From Planctomycetota bacterium (GTDB taxonomy: Bacteria; Planctomycetota; MHYJ01; WSZJ01): a DNA stretch of 33,522 nucleotides. The translations under genes and the position numbers were made by a program. Each line of letters starts with the position of its first letter. Positions within the stretch are counted from its first letter, which is position 1. The notes below the pieces were generated by a model. That model was given only the letters and a program-made list of their open reading frames with translations, did no database searches and was not told the origin of the DNA. The stretch is from the NCBI GenBank assembly GCA_021413805.1, contig JAIOPR010000278.1:1-33522 (forward strand). Reading direction: 5' to 3'. This document shows positions 1-9,564 of the stretch, in pieces.

Positions 1-969
1 GCAGTACCCGACTTCCTGCATCAGCTCGAGGTCGTACTTGGTGCGCGCTTCCAGCCGCTGGGCCTCGAGCAACTTTCCCTGCCCGCGCAATTCAATGAGC
101 CGCGCGGTGAGCTCGTCGTGGATCCCTTCGATCGCCGCGACCATCTTGTCCTGGGGCGTGACGAAGTGCTTCGCCGGGTAGACGGTGTAGTCGTCGTAGA
201 GGTAGAGGTCCGACCCGGTGACCGGGTTGATCTCGGTGATTTTCTCGATGGTGTCGCCGAAGAGCCGGACGCGCACGGCGGTTTCGGCGTACGCGGGGTA
301 GATCTCGATCGTGTCGCCTCGTACCCGGAATTTGCCGCGCCCCACCGCGATGTCGTTCCGCTCGTACTGCAGCTCGATCAGCCGGCGCAGCACCTGGTCG
401 CGCGAAACTTCGTGCCCCGTCCGGAGCGGCAGCACCATCGCCTTGTAGTCCGCCGGCGTGCCGAGGCCGTAGATGCACGACACCGACGCGATCACGACGA
501 CGTCGTCCCTCGACAGCAGCGCGGACGTCGCCGCCAGCCGCAACCGGTCGATGTCCTCGTTGATGTCCGCGTCCTTCTCGATGTAGATGTCCTTCTGCGG
601 GATGTACGCTTCCGGCTGGTAGTAGTCGTAGTACGACACGAAGTAATGCACCGCGTTCTTCGGGAAGAACTCGCGGAACTCCGAGTACAGCTGCGCCGCG
701 AGCGTCTTGTTGTGCGAGATCACCAGCGCCGGCTTCCCGAGCCGCGCGATCACATTCGCCATCGTGTACGTCTTGCCGCTTCCCGTCACGCCCAGCAGCG
801 TCTGGCCCTTCCGCCCGTCCTCCAGTCCCTTCACCAGTTTCTCGATCGCCGCCGGCTGATCCCCCGCGGGCTCGTACGGCGCCACCAGCTCGAACGCTGC
901 ACGCCCGGAGTTGCGCCGGTCGGCGTCGGAGGGGACGGGGGAGAGGGAAGGATTGGGGCCGTGGGACAT
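1..969 (-). CDS. uvrB: UvrABC system protein B (excinuclease ABC subunit B), 3' end truncated by window edge
   Basis: Reverse-strand translation reads [148 protein letters not shown]...[10 protein letters not shown]. This has UvrB Walker A GVTGSGKT and the [13 protein letters not shown] signature. Missing from the ORF track because it is open at the edge. Confidence 0.98.
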   Translation of the reverse strand, partial: MSHGPNPSLSPVPSDADRRNSGRAAFELVAPYEPAGDQPAAIEKLVKGLEDGRKGQTLLGVTGSGKTYTMANVIARLGKPALVISHNKTLAAQLYSEFREFFPKNAVHYFVSYYDYYQPEAYIPQKDIYIEKDADINEDIDRLRLAATSALLSRDDVVVIASVSCIYGLGTPADYKAMVLPLRTGHEVSRDQVLRRLIELQYERNDIAVGRGKFRVRGDTIEIYPAYAETAVRVRLFGDTIEKITEINPVTGSDLYLYDDYTVYPAKHFVTPQDKMVAAIEGIHDELTARLIELRGQGKLLEAQRLEARTKYDLELMQEVGYC

Positions 970-1034
970 GGGGACATTAGACTTCGGGTGTTGAAGCGGC
1001 GTCTACGACGACTGTCATGCGAAAAGGAGGGCCC

Positions 1035-1415
1035 ATGATCCGCGGCGTCCACACGATGTTCTACACGTCCAAGGCAAAGCAGCTCCGCGAGTTCCTGCGC
1101 GACAAGCTCGGGTTCCCGTGCAGCGACGTCGGGGAGGGTTGGCTGATCTTCGACTTGCCGGAAGCTGACATGGGTGTCCACCCCGCCGACCCGGCGCACG
1201 GCGATTCGCGCACCGGGACGCACAGCATTTCGTTCTACTGTGACGACATCGCGAAGACTGTGGCGCAGCTCAAGAAGAAGGGCGTCAAATTCACCGGGCC
1301 GGTGGTCGACCAGGGGTACGGGCTCGTCACGTATTTCAAGGTGCCCGGCGGATTTTCTCTTCAGCTTTACCAGCCGCGTTACGAGAAGAGGAAGGGACGG
1401 AAGTCGCGGAAATAG
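1035..1415 (+). CDS. VOC/glyoxalase-bleomycin resistance family protein
   Basis: MIRGVHTMFYTSKAKQLREFLRDKLGFPC...GTHSISFYCDDIAKTVAQLKKKGVKFTGPVVDQGYGLVTYFKVPGGFSLQLYQP is typical VOC. AAGGAGGG Shine-Dalgarno lies just upstream of the ATG at 1035. Confidence 0.85.
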   Translation: MIRGVHTMFYTSKAKQLREFLRDKLGFPCSDVGEGWLIFDLPEADMGVHPADPAHGDSRTGTHSISFYCDDIAKTVAQLKKKGVKFTGPVVDQGYGLVTYFKVPGGFSLQLYQPRYEKRKGRKSRK

Positions 1416-1463
1416 CCGATTCGCCTTGTTGTTACTTTCCGGTCCGCGTAGGGGGGGCAGCCG

Positions 1464-2144
1464 ATGGCCAACAGCCGGCAATTGTTCATCGCCGTTCAGC
1501 GGCACCTCCATGCGCTCAAGCACGGTTACCAGGCGCACCCGGCCATCTGGAGTGATTTCCATCTTCGGGCGCGCAGCTGGAAAGTGCTGCTTGAGGCGTG
1601 CCTTGGCCTGGGCCGTCCGCTGACGATTGTCGAAACGGGGACGGCCTGTGATAACGGATCGACCTGGCTGTTCCATCTTCTGACTCGCAGCACCGGCGGG
1701 GTGGTGCACACGATCGACATCAACGAGGATCTGTGCGGATTCGTGTCCGAGGTCGCCTCAAAGGTCGGCGCCGGCGAAGAGATTGTCGTCCATTGCGGGG
1801 ATTCCCCCTCCGTTCTCAGGACTTTCCGCGACCCGATTGACGTGCTTTACCTGGATTCCTACGACGTTGACTGGACAAACCCTTCAGGCTCGATGGAACA
1901 CCATCTGCAGGAACTGAAAGCGGCCTGGCCGCTGCTCGCCCGACGGTCCATTGTGGCCTTCGACGACACGCCTTCGGGCGGAGCATTCGCCCCGTGGTGG
2001 TGCTCGCCTGCCGAGCGCGCTGCGATCTCCCAGCCGGACCCGCCGGGCAAAGGGCCGCTCGCCATCAAGCACCTCCGCCAACTCCCCGGTCGGGTGACGC
2101 AACTCATCCACGAGTACCAGGCTGTCTTCATGGTGGAAAAATAG
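1464..2144 (+). CDS. class I SAM-dependent methyltransferase-like protein
   Basis: 226 aa; TIVETGTACDNGSTWLFHLL (motif I-like), HTIDIN, HCGDSPSVL, DVLYLDSYD, and FDDTPSGG. Confidence 0.75.
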   Translation: MANSRQLFIAVQRHLHALKHGYQAHPAIWSDFHLRARSWKVLLEACLGLGRPLTIVETGTACDNGSTWLFHLLTRSTGGVVHTIDINEDLCGFVSEVASKVGAGEEIVVHCGDSPSVLRTFRDPIDVLYLDSYDVDWTNPSGSMEHHLQELKAAWPLLARRSIVAFDDTPSGGAFAPWWCSPAERAAISQPDPPGKGPLAIKHLRQLPGRVTQLIHEYQAVFMVEK

Positions 2145-2194
2145 TGGACCAGGAATTGCGAGGTTATGAAGCGAGACTCTCTGGGAGACTGGCC

Positions 2195-2887
2195 ATGGCT
2201 CACCGCGAACTTCACCGCACTTCCCGCATCGGCTGGCTGCGCGCCGCCGTCCTCGGGGCGAACGACGGCATCGTCTCCACGGCCAGCCTGCTGGTCGGCG
2301 TGGCCGCCGCCCACGCGGGCCATCGAGAACTGCTGCTCACCGGCGTCGCCGGGCTGATGGCCGGCGCCATGTCGATGGCGGCGGGGGAGTACGTGTCCGT
2401 CAGCTCGCAGTCCGACACCGAGCAGGCCGACCTCGCGCGCGAACGGGCCGAACTGGCGACTGAGCCCGAACTCGAACTCCAGGAACTGGCGTCGATCTAC
2501 GAAGGAAGAGGCTTGACCCCGGAACTCGCGCTCCAGGTGTCGAAACAACTGACGGCCCGCGATGCTCTTCATGCCCACGCGCGCGAAGAGCTCGGCATTT
2601 CCGAAGTCGTCAGCGCGCGCCCGGTCCAGGCCGGGCTCACTTCGGCCGCCACATTCGCCGTCGGGGCGGCCCTGCCGCTCCTCACGGCACTTCTCGCCCC
2701 TGTTCAGCACGTAGTGCCGATCGTCGCGGGCACGTCCCTGGTGTTTCTCACGGCGCTTGGAGTCTTGTCCGCACGCACCGGCGGAGCCCCGGTGCTCAAG
2801 GCCGCCGCCCGGGTCGCATTCTGGGGAGCGCTTGCCATGGGCCTGACCGCGGCGGTCGGGAAGCTGTTCGGGACCGTTGTGGGTTGA
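2195..2887 (+). CDS. VIT1/CCC1 family Fe2+/Mn2+ transporter
   Basis: MAHRELHRTSRIGWLRAAVLGANDGIVSTASLLVGVAAAHAGHRELLLTGVAGLMAGAMSMAAGEYVSVSSQSDTEQADLARER is the VIT family signature. An alternative GTG start at 2144 overlaps the previous stop. Confidence 0.93.
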   Translation: MAHRELHRTSRIGWLRAAVLGANDGIVSTASLLVGVAAAHAGHRELLLTGVAGLMAGAMSMAAGEYVSVSSQSDTEQADLARERAELATEPELELQELASIYEGRGLTPELALQVSKQLTARDALHAHAREELGISEVVSARPVQAGLTSAATFAVGAALPLLTALLAPVQHVVPIVAGTSLVFLTALGVLSARTGGAPVLKAAARVAFWGALAMGLTAAVGKLFGTVVG

Positions 2888-3051
2888 ATTCGCGTTCGGC
2901 GGTGAAGCGCCAATCTTACCGGGTAGGAATTCCCTGCCTGGCGGGCCGCGCGCAGCCGGGGCGAGCGCTTCCCCTCGAACCGACTTCGGCACGCGCCTTG
3001 CGATTGGCAGGGTGACGTCAAACGATGTCCTGCCACCTCAAGGAGAAGAGC

Positions 3052-3225
3052 ATGATCGCCATCGGACGGAAACTCGACTGCCTGCGGATGTTCCTGGAAC
3101 GGATTGTGGACGGAAGAGACCCGAAGGTAGTGCCGATGGGATCATCGAGAAATCTGCGGTCGGCGACGGCGCCCGGAGTGCCGAAGGAACCGCTTCCCGG
3201 CCACGCGACGGCTCGGCCCCGCTGA
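3052..3225 (+). CDS. small hypothetical protein (57 aa), tentative
   Basis: AAGGAGAAGAGC-ATG gives a good Shine-Dalgarno. MIAIGRKLDCLRMFLERIVDGRDPKVVPMGSSRN.... No homology recognised. Confidence 0.3.
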   Translation: MIAIGRKLDCLRMFLERIVDGRDPKVVPMGSSRNLRSATAPGVPKEPLPGHATARPR

Positions 3226-3321
3226 TCGCATTGGTGCGCGCCTGGAAGCGAAGCTGCTAGGATTCCGGTTCGTTCAGCGGAGACACGCCGCCCGGGTTCA
3301 AGCGCTTCGAGGACATTGGTC

Positions 3322-4344
3322 ATGGGCAAACGGGCCCGATGGGGTGGGGTAGTCGCGGTCCTTCTCTTGATGGCAGGATGCGGCAAGCGTCCTCTACCCG
3401 TTCTTCCGCCCACCACGCCCGCCGTGGTCGCGCCTCCCGTCGAAAAGCGGGTGCTTGTCGTGTCGGACATCGCCGCCGGTTACCGCGACAGCAACGGCTA
3501 CGCGCTCTCTTCCCGCCTGACCAGCGGGCTCCGCATGCTCGGCGTCGAATCCGTCGAGGACCCCGCGGCGGCGCATGACGCCGCGCTCACCCTCAAGATG
3601 GTCGAAACCCCCGGCGCGATGTACGACAACGGGCAACAGGGGATCAACTGCGAACTCCAGGCGTCGCTCGTCATTCCCGGCCGCGCCGCGCCGCTCGACT
3701 TCGGGTTCAAGGGCGGCTCGCTCTCGATGGAGTACATCAACAAGAGGGAATCCGTCGCCCTCCGCGGTCGCCAGCACATGGCCGACGAAAAACGCTCCGA
3801 TGCACTTCCTGCCCTCGTCGCCGCCGCACTCGGGATCAGGATCGGCAGCGAAGCGCTTGCGAAGGCGGCGGTGTTCCCCGAGACGCGCGACTACGCGATG
3901 GCCGGGATGAAGGCGATGGGGTGGAAGGCGGCCACGCCGGTGGAAGAGCGGTGCCTCGCGATCGCCACGGGGGATCTCGCCGTCCTGAAGCGCGATCCCG
4001 GTGCGGCCGCGGGGATCATCGCCGAAGTGCTCGACCGGTCATTTCCCCCGCCCGAGGAGTTCATCCGGCTCGTGCGGCTGCTCGGCGAGCTTCCGGACGC
4101 GAAATCCGCGGGCTGGCTCGCCGACCGGCTCCACAAGAACCTGAAGGTCGGGTGGGGCACGGCGGCGCAGCTGATTCCTGTCGTCGAGTCTCTCGGGAAA
4201 GTGGGCGGCGAAGAATCCCTTGCCGACCTCGACGCAGGCGCTGGAGGGAAGGTTGAGGACAAGACCTCCGCGCTGGCCGACCCGTCGCTCCAGAAACCCG
4301 CGGAAGCTGCCGCTGCCGCCATCCGAAAGCGTCTCGGGAAATAG
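3322..4344 (+). CDS. putative lipoprotein with HEAT-like C-terminal region
   Basis: MGKRARWGGVVAVLLLMAGCGKRP has a clear lipobox (LMAG-C). The 3' half is helical (EEFIRLVRLLGELPDAKSAGWLADRL...AAQLIPVVESLGKVG). The start could be 3316. Confidence 0.8.
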   Translation: MGKRARWGGVVAVLLLMAGCGKRPLPVLPPTTPAVVAPPVEKRVLVVSDIAAGYRDSNGYALSSRLTSGLRMLGVESVEDPAAAHDAALTLKMVETPGAMYDNGQQGINCELQASLVIPGRAAPLDFGFKGGSLSMEYINKRESVALRGRQHMADEKRSDALPALVAAALGIRIGSEALAKAAVFPETRDYAMAGMKAMGWKAATPVEERCLAIATGDLAVLKRDPGAAAGIIAEVLDRSFPPPEEFIRLVRLLGELPDAKSAGWLADRLHKNLKVGWGTAAQLIPVVESLGKVGGEESLADLDAGAGGKVEDKTSALADPSLQKPAEAAAAAIRKRLGK

Positions 4345-4356
4345 AAGGCCGCGCCC

Positions 4357-5871
4357 TCAGGGCTTCTTCGCTTCCACCTCGAGGACTTCCAGAACCATCG
4401 TGGACTCCCGCTTCCCGCCCGCGACTTTCCACCTTTCCTGTCGCACCTCGCCGCCGGGAACGGCCGGGCAGATCCAGCGATCGGTTTCCGTGAGCGACTC
4501 GTCCTTGTCGTCGTCGTGCACCACTTTGAGGACGAAGCACGGGTAGTCGGTCGCGCCGATACGGTACTGGCGGTCGAGATCGATCACGGTCTGGGTTTCG
4601 GTCATCACGGTTTCCTTCCCGCGGTGGCCCCAGCCGAAATCGCGCCGGATGATGCCGTCATTGGCGGGGAACGTGGTGCAGCGCCAGACGCGGTATTCGA
4701 GAATGAGGTCTTGAAGCGGTGCGGCGTTGCCGTTGGCGGGGGAGGGGATGACGACGGAGAAGATGTCGCAGGGCCAGTCTTTGCCGCAGGCCTTCACCGT
4801 TTCGGTGCCGATCGGCTTGACGCGGGCCCACCGCAGGTAGCATGAATTCCAGGGCATGTCCTGCACACTCGCCTTTGTGCCCACCGGGGTTTCGCCTGCC
4901 TTGTGCCACTGCTCCAGGGTCTCGTACTCCATCGTCCAGCCGCCGCTTTTCACGGCTTTGAGGGTGGTCTTGCTCACTTGAGATGACTTGCCCCCGGCGT
5001 CGCTGGTCTCGCATCGCGACAGGACCGAGCTTCCCGCGCCGAATCCTTTCCAGGCCGACGGCAAATACCGGAAGAGCGCCCGGACGTCGTCGCAGGCCCG
5101 GCGCACCTTGTCCTCAGGGATGGAGTCGTCGTCGCCGAAGGCCGTCACGGATTCCTCAGTCTCGACGTCCAGCCTCGTGCCGTGCCGGATGATCCAGCCT
5201 TTTCCCTTCCGGCTGACCACGCCGCCAGGCATGTCCGGGCTTTCGATCTCTTCGGTGACCGTCATCCCCATGTCGTCCTTGAGCATTTCGACCTCGCGGA
5301 AAGCGGTTCCCATCACGCGGCGCCCGCCGATTTCCACGAAGCGGTTGAATTCCACCGCTTCACGCGAGAGCGACGAGCCGTCCCGGCGGCGGCAATCGCT
5401 CGCAACAAGGGAGGCGGGAGTCGGGACGTACGTGCCGACCGAGAAGCGGTACTTCGCGCCGGCAGAATCCGTCGCCGACAAAACCGTGCACCGCTGCTGC
5501 ACTCCGCCTTTTTCAGGCTGCTCGAAACCTTCGTACTTTAGGTCCGCTTCGGGCAGGCAGAAATCCTCCACGGACTGGACCCACGGCTCCGACGGGTTTG
5601 AAAGCAACGTCATCGCAAGGACCGCCGTGCCGTCTTTCGCGATGCTGCGAAGTTCCCGTCGCTCGATGTATTGATTACGTTTGTCGCCCTCGCGCCGCAT
5701 GACCCGCCACTCGACCCAGGCGCCTTTTTCGAACCCATGCCACCCGTGTTCGATCCGGAAAACGCGTTCCGGTTCGGGCCCGCCTCCCGGTTCTGCGACA
5801 GGCCCGATCGCCTGGGCGGCGGCAACGTGGGCGAGGGCGAGGAGAAGCGCGATGCGAAGGGTGAGTTTCAT
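4357..5871 (-). CDS. secreted hypothetical protein with an apparent internal domain duplication
   Basis: MKLTLRIALLLALAHVAAAQ signal peptide; 504 aa. Two similar segments: GRRVMGTAFREVEMLKDDMGMTVTEEIESPDMPGGVVSRKGKGW and ATDYPCFVLKVVHDDDKDESLTETDRWICPAVPGGEVRQERWKV. Confidence 0.8.
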   Translation of the reverse strand: MKLTLRIALLLALAHVAAAQAIGPVAEPGGGPEPERVFRIEHGWHGFEKGAWVEWRVMRREGDKRNQYIERRELRSIAKDGTAVLAMTLLSNPSEPWVQSVEDFCLPEADLKYEGFEQPEKGGVQQRCTVLSATDSAGAKYRFSVGTYVPTPASLVASDCRRRDGSSLSREAVEFNRFVEIGGRRVMGTAFREVEMLKDDMGMTVTEEIESPDMPGGVVSRKGKGWIIRHGTRLDVETEESVTAFGDDDSIPEDKVRRACDDVRALFRYLPSAWKGFGAGSSVLSRCETSDAGGKSSQVSKTTLKAVKSGGWTMEYETLEQWHKAGETPVGTKASVQDMPWNSCYLRWARVKPIGTETVKACGKDWPCDIFSVVIPSPANGNAAPLQDLILEYRVWRCTTFPANDGIIRRDFGWGHRGKETVMTETQTVIDLDRQYRIGATDYPCFVLKVVHDDDKDESLTETDRWICPAVPGGEVRQERWKVAGGKRESTMVLEVLEVEAKKP

Positions 5872-5940
5872 GCCTCTTGGACGCAGATCGGTCCCGCGAG
5901 TTCCCCTGCTTTCGACCTCCTTTGCTACGATCGCTGCCCT

Positions 5941-7650
5941 ATGAAGATCCTCCCCATCAGTGTGCTCGTGCTGGCCAGTGCCCTTTCAGCCCTCGCCCAG
6001 CAGGACTCACCGCCGCCCGTGAAGGTAAAGGACGGCCACGCCCTCGGCGTTTTCTACGGCTGGTCCCCTGTGAACGACCTCTGGGGCAATTCGCGGTCGG
6101 GCGTCTGGACCCTCCGCAACGACGGGCTCCTGATGTGGGGGACCCCGGAGGGCCCGATTGACGAATTCGACGGCCGCGAGCTTACCCCTTTGGAAAAAGA
6201 GAACGGATCGGAGACCTATTCGATCGACGGCGAAAAGTTTCACTTCAGGTATCGCGACAATTCCACCGGCGAAGGAAAGATCACCTACGGCAAAGACGGG
6301 GGAATCGAACTGATCGAGGCCTCGGCGCTACGCTTCAGCCCCGTCCACCCGATCACCTTCCCGCTGGCAGGGAAATTCGACTGCACCACGAGCTTCACCA
6401 ACGGCGCTTACGCCATGACGACCACCGCGTGGAGCGGCTACTCGTTCTACCCGAACGGCGCGTTCGTGCTGGAATCCGGTGCCGGGACCACCTGCACGCA
6501 CGTCGAAACCTACGAATCCGTGCAGCGCGAAGTCCATGACTTCTACGGCAACGAAGCCAAAGGCCGCATGGGGCGCTTCCAGGTCAAGGGCACCGGCCTC
6601 ACGCTCACGTACGACGACGGCCGAACGGAGAAACGCTTCATCGCGCAGCTTTTCGACATCGACAGGGACGGGCTCGCCTGGATCCTGATCGGCCGCGGCC
6701 GCTTCGATGGCAAGCCCGGGAAATTCCCCGGCGAAGCGGAGAGCTGCAAGGCGGAGCAGTTCGAAGTGCGGCTGCCGAAGGGCTGGAAGGAGAGTTCGCA
6801 GGAGACGAACGGGATCAAGGTGCACACGCTTGTGCCGGGAGATGCCTCCGCCGGGCTCGCGATCCTCGCGATCGGGCTGGATGTGGACGCGGCGACTCGT
6901 GTGAAGACGGAGGGGGCGGAGAAGGAATTGCGGGATACGGTCGCGGCCTTCGTGGGAAAGAAGCTGGACGCCGCGGGGGATCTTGAGGAATTCCAGATCG
7001 ACGGCGCGGCCGCGGTGCGCGTGCCGAGCACGTTCGACAAGGACGGCGTCAAGGTGCGCGCCGACGCCATCTACGCGGTGAAAGGCGGCCGGGCGATCTT
7101 CCTGATCGCCCTCGGCACGCTGGAAGGAGCGTCGGCGTTCGCGGCGGACCTGCGGTCGATCCTCGCCGCCGCCCGGTTTGCCGCCGACGAGACGAAGGAC
7201 GCTTCGACGGGCGATTTTTCCGTGAAAGCCCCGAAGACGTGGACGGCCACCGCAGGGAAAGACACCGGCTCGACGACGCTGGCGCTCGCGCCGAAAGGCG
7301 TGGATTCCGCCGACTTCTTCGCCGCGATCGTTTCGCAGGTGACGGAGTTCAAGTCGGTCCGGGACAAGAAGGCGATGACGTGGCTGCGCAAGCAGGTCAC
7401 GGACACGATCCCCGGCGTCGAGAAACAGGGCGACGTCGAGAAGCTGACCGTGGATGGCGAACCCGCAATGGGCGTGACCTACGCCGGCTCGAAGCCGGAC
7501 GGCTCGGTCGTCGTCCTCCATCTCTACGCGGTCATCAAGAACGGAAAGGTCGCGCTCCTTTTCATGGGCGGGAAGCGCGAGCCCGTCGAGAAGCATTCCG
7601 GCGCAGCGCGGCGGGCGTTTGAGACGTTGAAGATGCGTGAAGGGAAGTAG
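5941..7650 (+). CDS. secreted hypothetical protein, C-terminal tandem PsbP/DcrB-like segments
   Basis: MKILPISVLVLASALSALAQQ signal peptide. Two related segments: FEVRLPKGWKESSQETNGIKVHTLVP.. and FSVKAPKTWTATAGKDTGSTTLALAP... Confidence 0.75.
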   Translation: MKILPISVLVLASALSALAQQDSPPPVKVKDGHALGVFYGWSPVNDLWGNSRSGVWTLRNDGLLMWGTPEGPIDEFDGRELTPLEKENGSETYSIDGEKFHFRYRDNSTGEGKITYGKDGGIELIEASALRFSPVHPITFPLAGKFDCTTSFTNGAYAMTTTAWSGYSFYPNGAFVLESGAGTTCTHVETYESVQREVHDFYGNEAKGRMGRFQVKGTGLTLTYDDGRTEKRFIAQLFDIDRDGLAWILIGRGRFDGKPGKFPGEAESCKAEQFEVRLPKGWKESSQETNGIKVHTLVPGDASAGLAILAIGLDVDAATRVKTEGAEKELRDTVAAFVGKKLDAAGDLEEFQIDGAAAVRVPSTFDKDGVKVRADAIYAVKGGRAIFLIALGTLEGASAFAADLRSILAAARFAADETKDASTGDFSVKAPKTWTATAGKDTGSTTLALAPKGVDSADFFAAIVSQVTEFKSVRDKKAMTWLRKQVTDTIPGVEKQGDVEKLTVDGEPAMGVTYAGSKPDGSVVVLHLYAVIKNGKVALLFMGGKREPVEKHSGAARRAFETLKMREGK

Positions 7651-7681
7651 GCCTCATACCATGCTTTCACGGAGGAATCGG

Positions 7682-8530
7682 ATGAGATTTCAGGTTGTCG
7701 TGGCCCTCGCGCTGTTGTCGGCGGGAATCGCACGAGCCCAGGAGGAGTCTGACCAGGCGCTGTTCGACAAGGCGTGGGCGCTTCAGGACGGGAAGAAGGA
7801 CTGGGCGGCGGCCGAGGAGATTTACGGGAAGCTCGTCGAGCGGCGAGCGGCGGGAAGGGAACTCGCTGTACGCACGCTCTACGAACGCGGCGTTTGCCTC
7901 GCAAAGCTCGAGAAAACCGAGGACGCGCACTTCGCCTTCTACCTGGTGTGCGACGAGTTCCCATCGGAATCCGGATGGTGCGCGAAGGCCTCTGCGGCGA
8001 GCGCTGGTTTGCGTCCGGCGTCCACGGACGAGGCGACCTTGAAGAAACTGAAGTCCAGTCATGTGTCGGCGACGTTTCGGGAGTGCAAGTTCCTTGAAGC
8101 GGTGGCGTTCATGGAAGAAGTGAGTGACCTGGGAATCCGGATTGAGGAAAGCGTCTGGCTCCTTTTCAGCACCGCTCGCGTTAGCTTCCGTGTCGAGGAT
8201 CTCCCGATGATCGACGCGATCGATCTCATGGCTCGCCAGGCCGGCCTGGGCTGGACGATCGAGGATGGCCGGATAGTCTTCGGCATCCCGATCGAGCAGA
8301 AGGACCGCGTGCGCCCCGCCCCGTCGGACACGCCGGAGAGCACCAAGGCGCTTCTTGAGCGTCTGTACGCGGCCAAAGTCACGCTGAACGCCCGGGACGA
8401 AAAGCCGCTCGCACTCGTGGAATACCTGCGGATTGCGACGCGCCTTCCCATCGTTCCGGGGCGCGAACTGCTCAGCAACTCCGGGCTCAATTTCCGGGTC
8501 GTCGATGGCGTCATCCTGCTGGATCCGTAA
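7682..8530 (+). CDS. secreted hypothetical protein with secretin/STN-like segment
   Basis: MRFQVVVALALLSAGIARAQ signal peptide, TPR-like N-terminal part (WALQDGKKDWAAAEEIYGKLVERR), then ARVSFRVEDLPMIDAIDLMARQAGLGWTIEDGRIVFG, an STN/secretin-N-like pattern. GGAGGAAT Shine-Dalgarno before the ATG at 7682. Confidence 0.65.
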   Translation: MRFQVVVALALLSAGIARAQEESDQALFDKAWALQDGKKDWAAAEEIYGKLVERRAAGRELAVRTLYERGVCLAKLEKTEDAHFAFYLVCDEFPSESGWCAKASAASAGLRPASTDEATLKKLKSSHVSATFRECKFLEAVAFMEEVSDLGIRIEESVWLLFSTARVSFRVEDLPMIDAIDLMARQAGLGWTIEDGRIVFGIPIEQKDRVRPAPSDTPESTKALLERLYAAKVTLNARDEKPLALVEYLRIATRLPIVPGRELLSNSGLNFRVVDGVILLDP

Positions 8531-8572
8531 ATCGAAAGTGCTCCCCGCAATCCCCCTGAAGGAGTTTCTCGA

Positions 8573-9547
8573 GTGAGCCCAGGCTCCGAGCAGCACGGCC
8601 TCGTCCATGCGGTCACCTTCGAAGGCGACGGCTCCGGGATGGCTCTCGCCTGGAACGAGATTGCGTCCTCCCAAAAACCGATCTGGATCCACCTCGATCG
8701 CACGTCGCCGGCGGCGCAGGAATGGATCAAGGGAGCTTCGGGACTCGATCCCCACACTTGCGAAGCGCTTCTGCAGGAGGAAACCCGTCCCCGCGTGGTC
8801 GTGGGAGATGCGGGCATCCTGCTGATCCTGCGGGGAGTGAACCTGAACCCGGGAAGCGATCCCGAGGACATGATCTCGATCCGCTGCTGGGTCGAGCCGC
8901 GGCGCGTGATCACGCTTCGCCGCGAAAAAGTCATGGCGATCCAGGATTTGCGGGACCGGTTGACGGTGGGGAAAGGGCCGATCGGTCCGGCCGATTTCGT
9001 CGTCGCGCTGGCCGGCGGACTGGTGGCGAGAATGAGCGCCGTGGTGACGGACATTGAGGAAGTGGTGGACGACTTCGAGACGCGGGTGCTCGAAAATGCG
9101 GAGAAGGGGCTGCGGTACAAGCTTTCCGAAACCCGCCGGACGACGATCATGCTCCGGCGGTACCTCGCGCCGCAGAAGGATGCGCTGGGCCAGCTGTTCG
9201 GCAGCGTCTGCCCGTGGCTTACCGCCGTCGATCGCAGCCACCTGCGCGAGGTCCTGGACAGGACCGCGCGCTGCGTCGAGGATCTCGATGCCGCCCGCGA
9301 ACGGACGCAGATCATCCACGAAGAGCTCGCCGCCCGCATGGCGGAACAGATGAACCGCACCATGTATCTCGTCTCAATCGTGACTTCCGTCTTTCTCCCG
9401 CTCGGCCTGATCACCGGCCTCCTCGGGATCAACGTCGGCGGAATTCCGGGGACCGAAAGCCACTACGCGTTCGCCGCCGTTTGCGGGCTGATGGCGGTCA
9501 TCATCGTGGTTCAGGTCTTCCTGTTCAGGCGGATGAAATGGCTGTGA
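8573..9547 (+). CDS. zntB: CorA-like / ZntB-type divalent cation transporter
   Basis: GTG start. IWIHLDRTSPAAQEWI...LLQEETRPRVVVGDAGILLILRGVNLNPGSDPEDMISIRCWVEPRRVITLRRE...SVFLPLGLITGLLGINVGGIPGTESHYAF, with a two-TM C-terminus bearing GIN. Confidence 0.93.
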   Translation: MSPGSEQHGLVHAVTFEGDGSGMALAWNEIASSQKPIWIHLDRTSPAAQEWIKGASGLDPHTCEALLQEETRPRVVVGDAGILLILRGVNLNPGSDPEDMISIRCWVEPRRVITLRREKVMAIQDLRDRLTVGKGPIGPADFVVALAGGLVARMSAVVTDIEEVVDDFETRVLENAEKGLRYKLSETRRTTIMLRRYLAPQKDALGQLFGSVCPWLTAVDRSHLREVLDRTARCVEDLDAARERTQIIHEELAARMAEQMNRTMYLVSIVTSVFLPLGLITGLLGINVGGIPGTESHYAFAAVCGLMAVIIVVQVFLFRRMKWL

Positions 9548-9564
9548 ACCCGAAAGGAAATTCC

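Noticed and set aside
118-1038. 306-aa plus-strand ORF at window start
   Set aside because: Antisense to uvrB, whose reverse-strand translation is unmistakable. Composition (Arg/Val/Asp-rich, repetitive) is typical of high-GC shadow ORFs.
4345-4375. Possible bidirectional terminator between convergent genes (GCCC-TCA-GGGC)
   Set aside because: Only a 4-bp uninterrupted stem and no T tract; not strong enough to call.
7667-9319. 550-aa minus-strand ORF (and the 457-aa ORF at 8059..9432)
   Set aside because: Antisense to the STN-like and ZntB-like genes, both supported by motifs on the plus strand.
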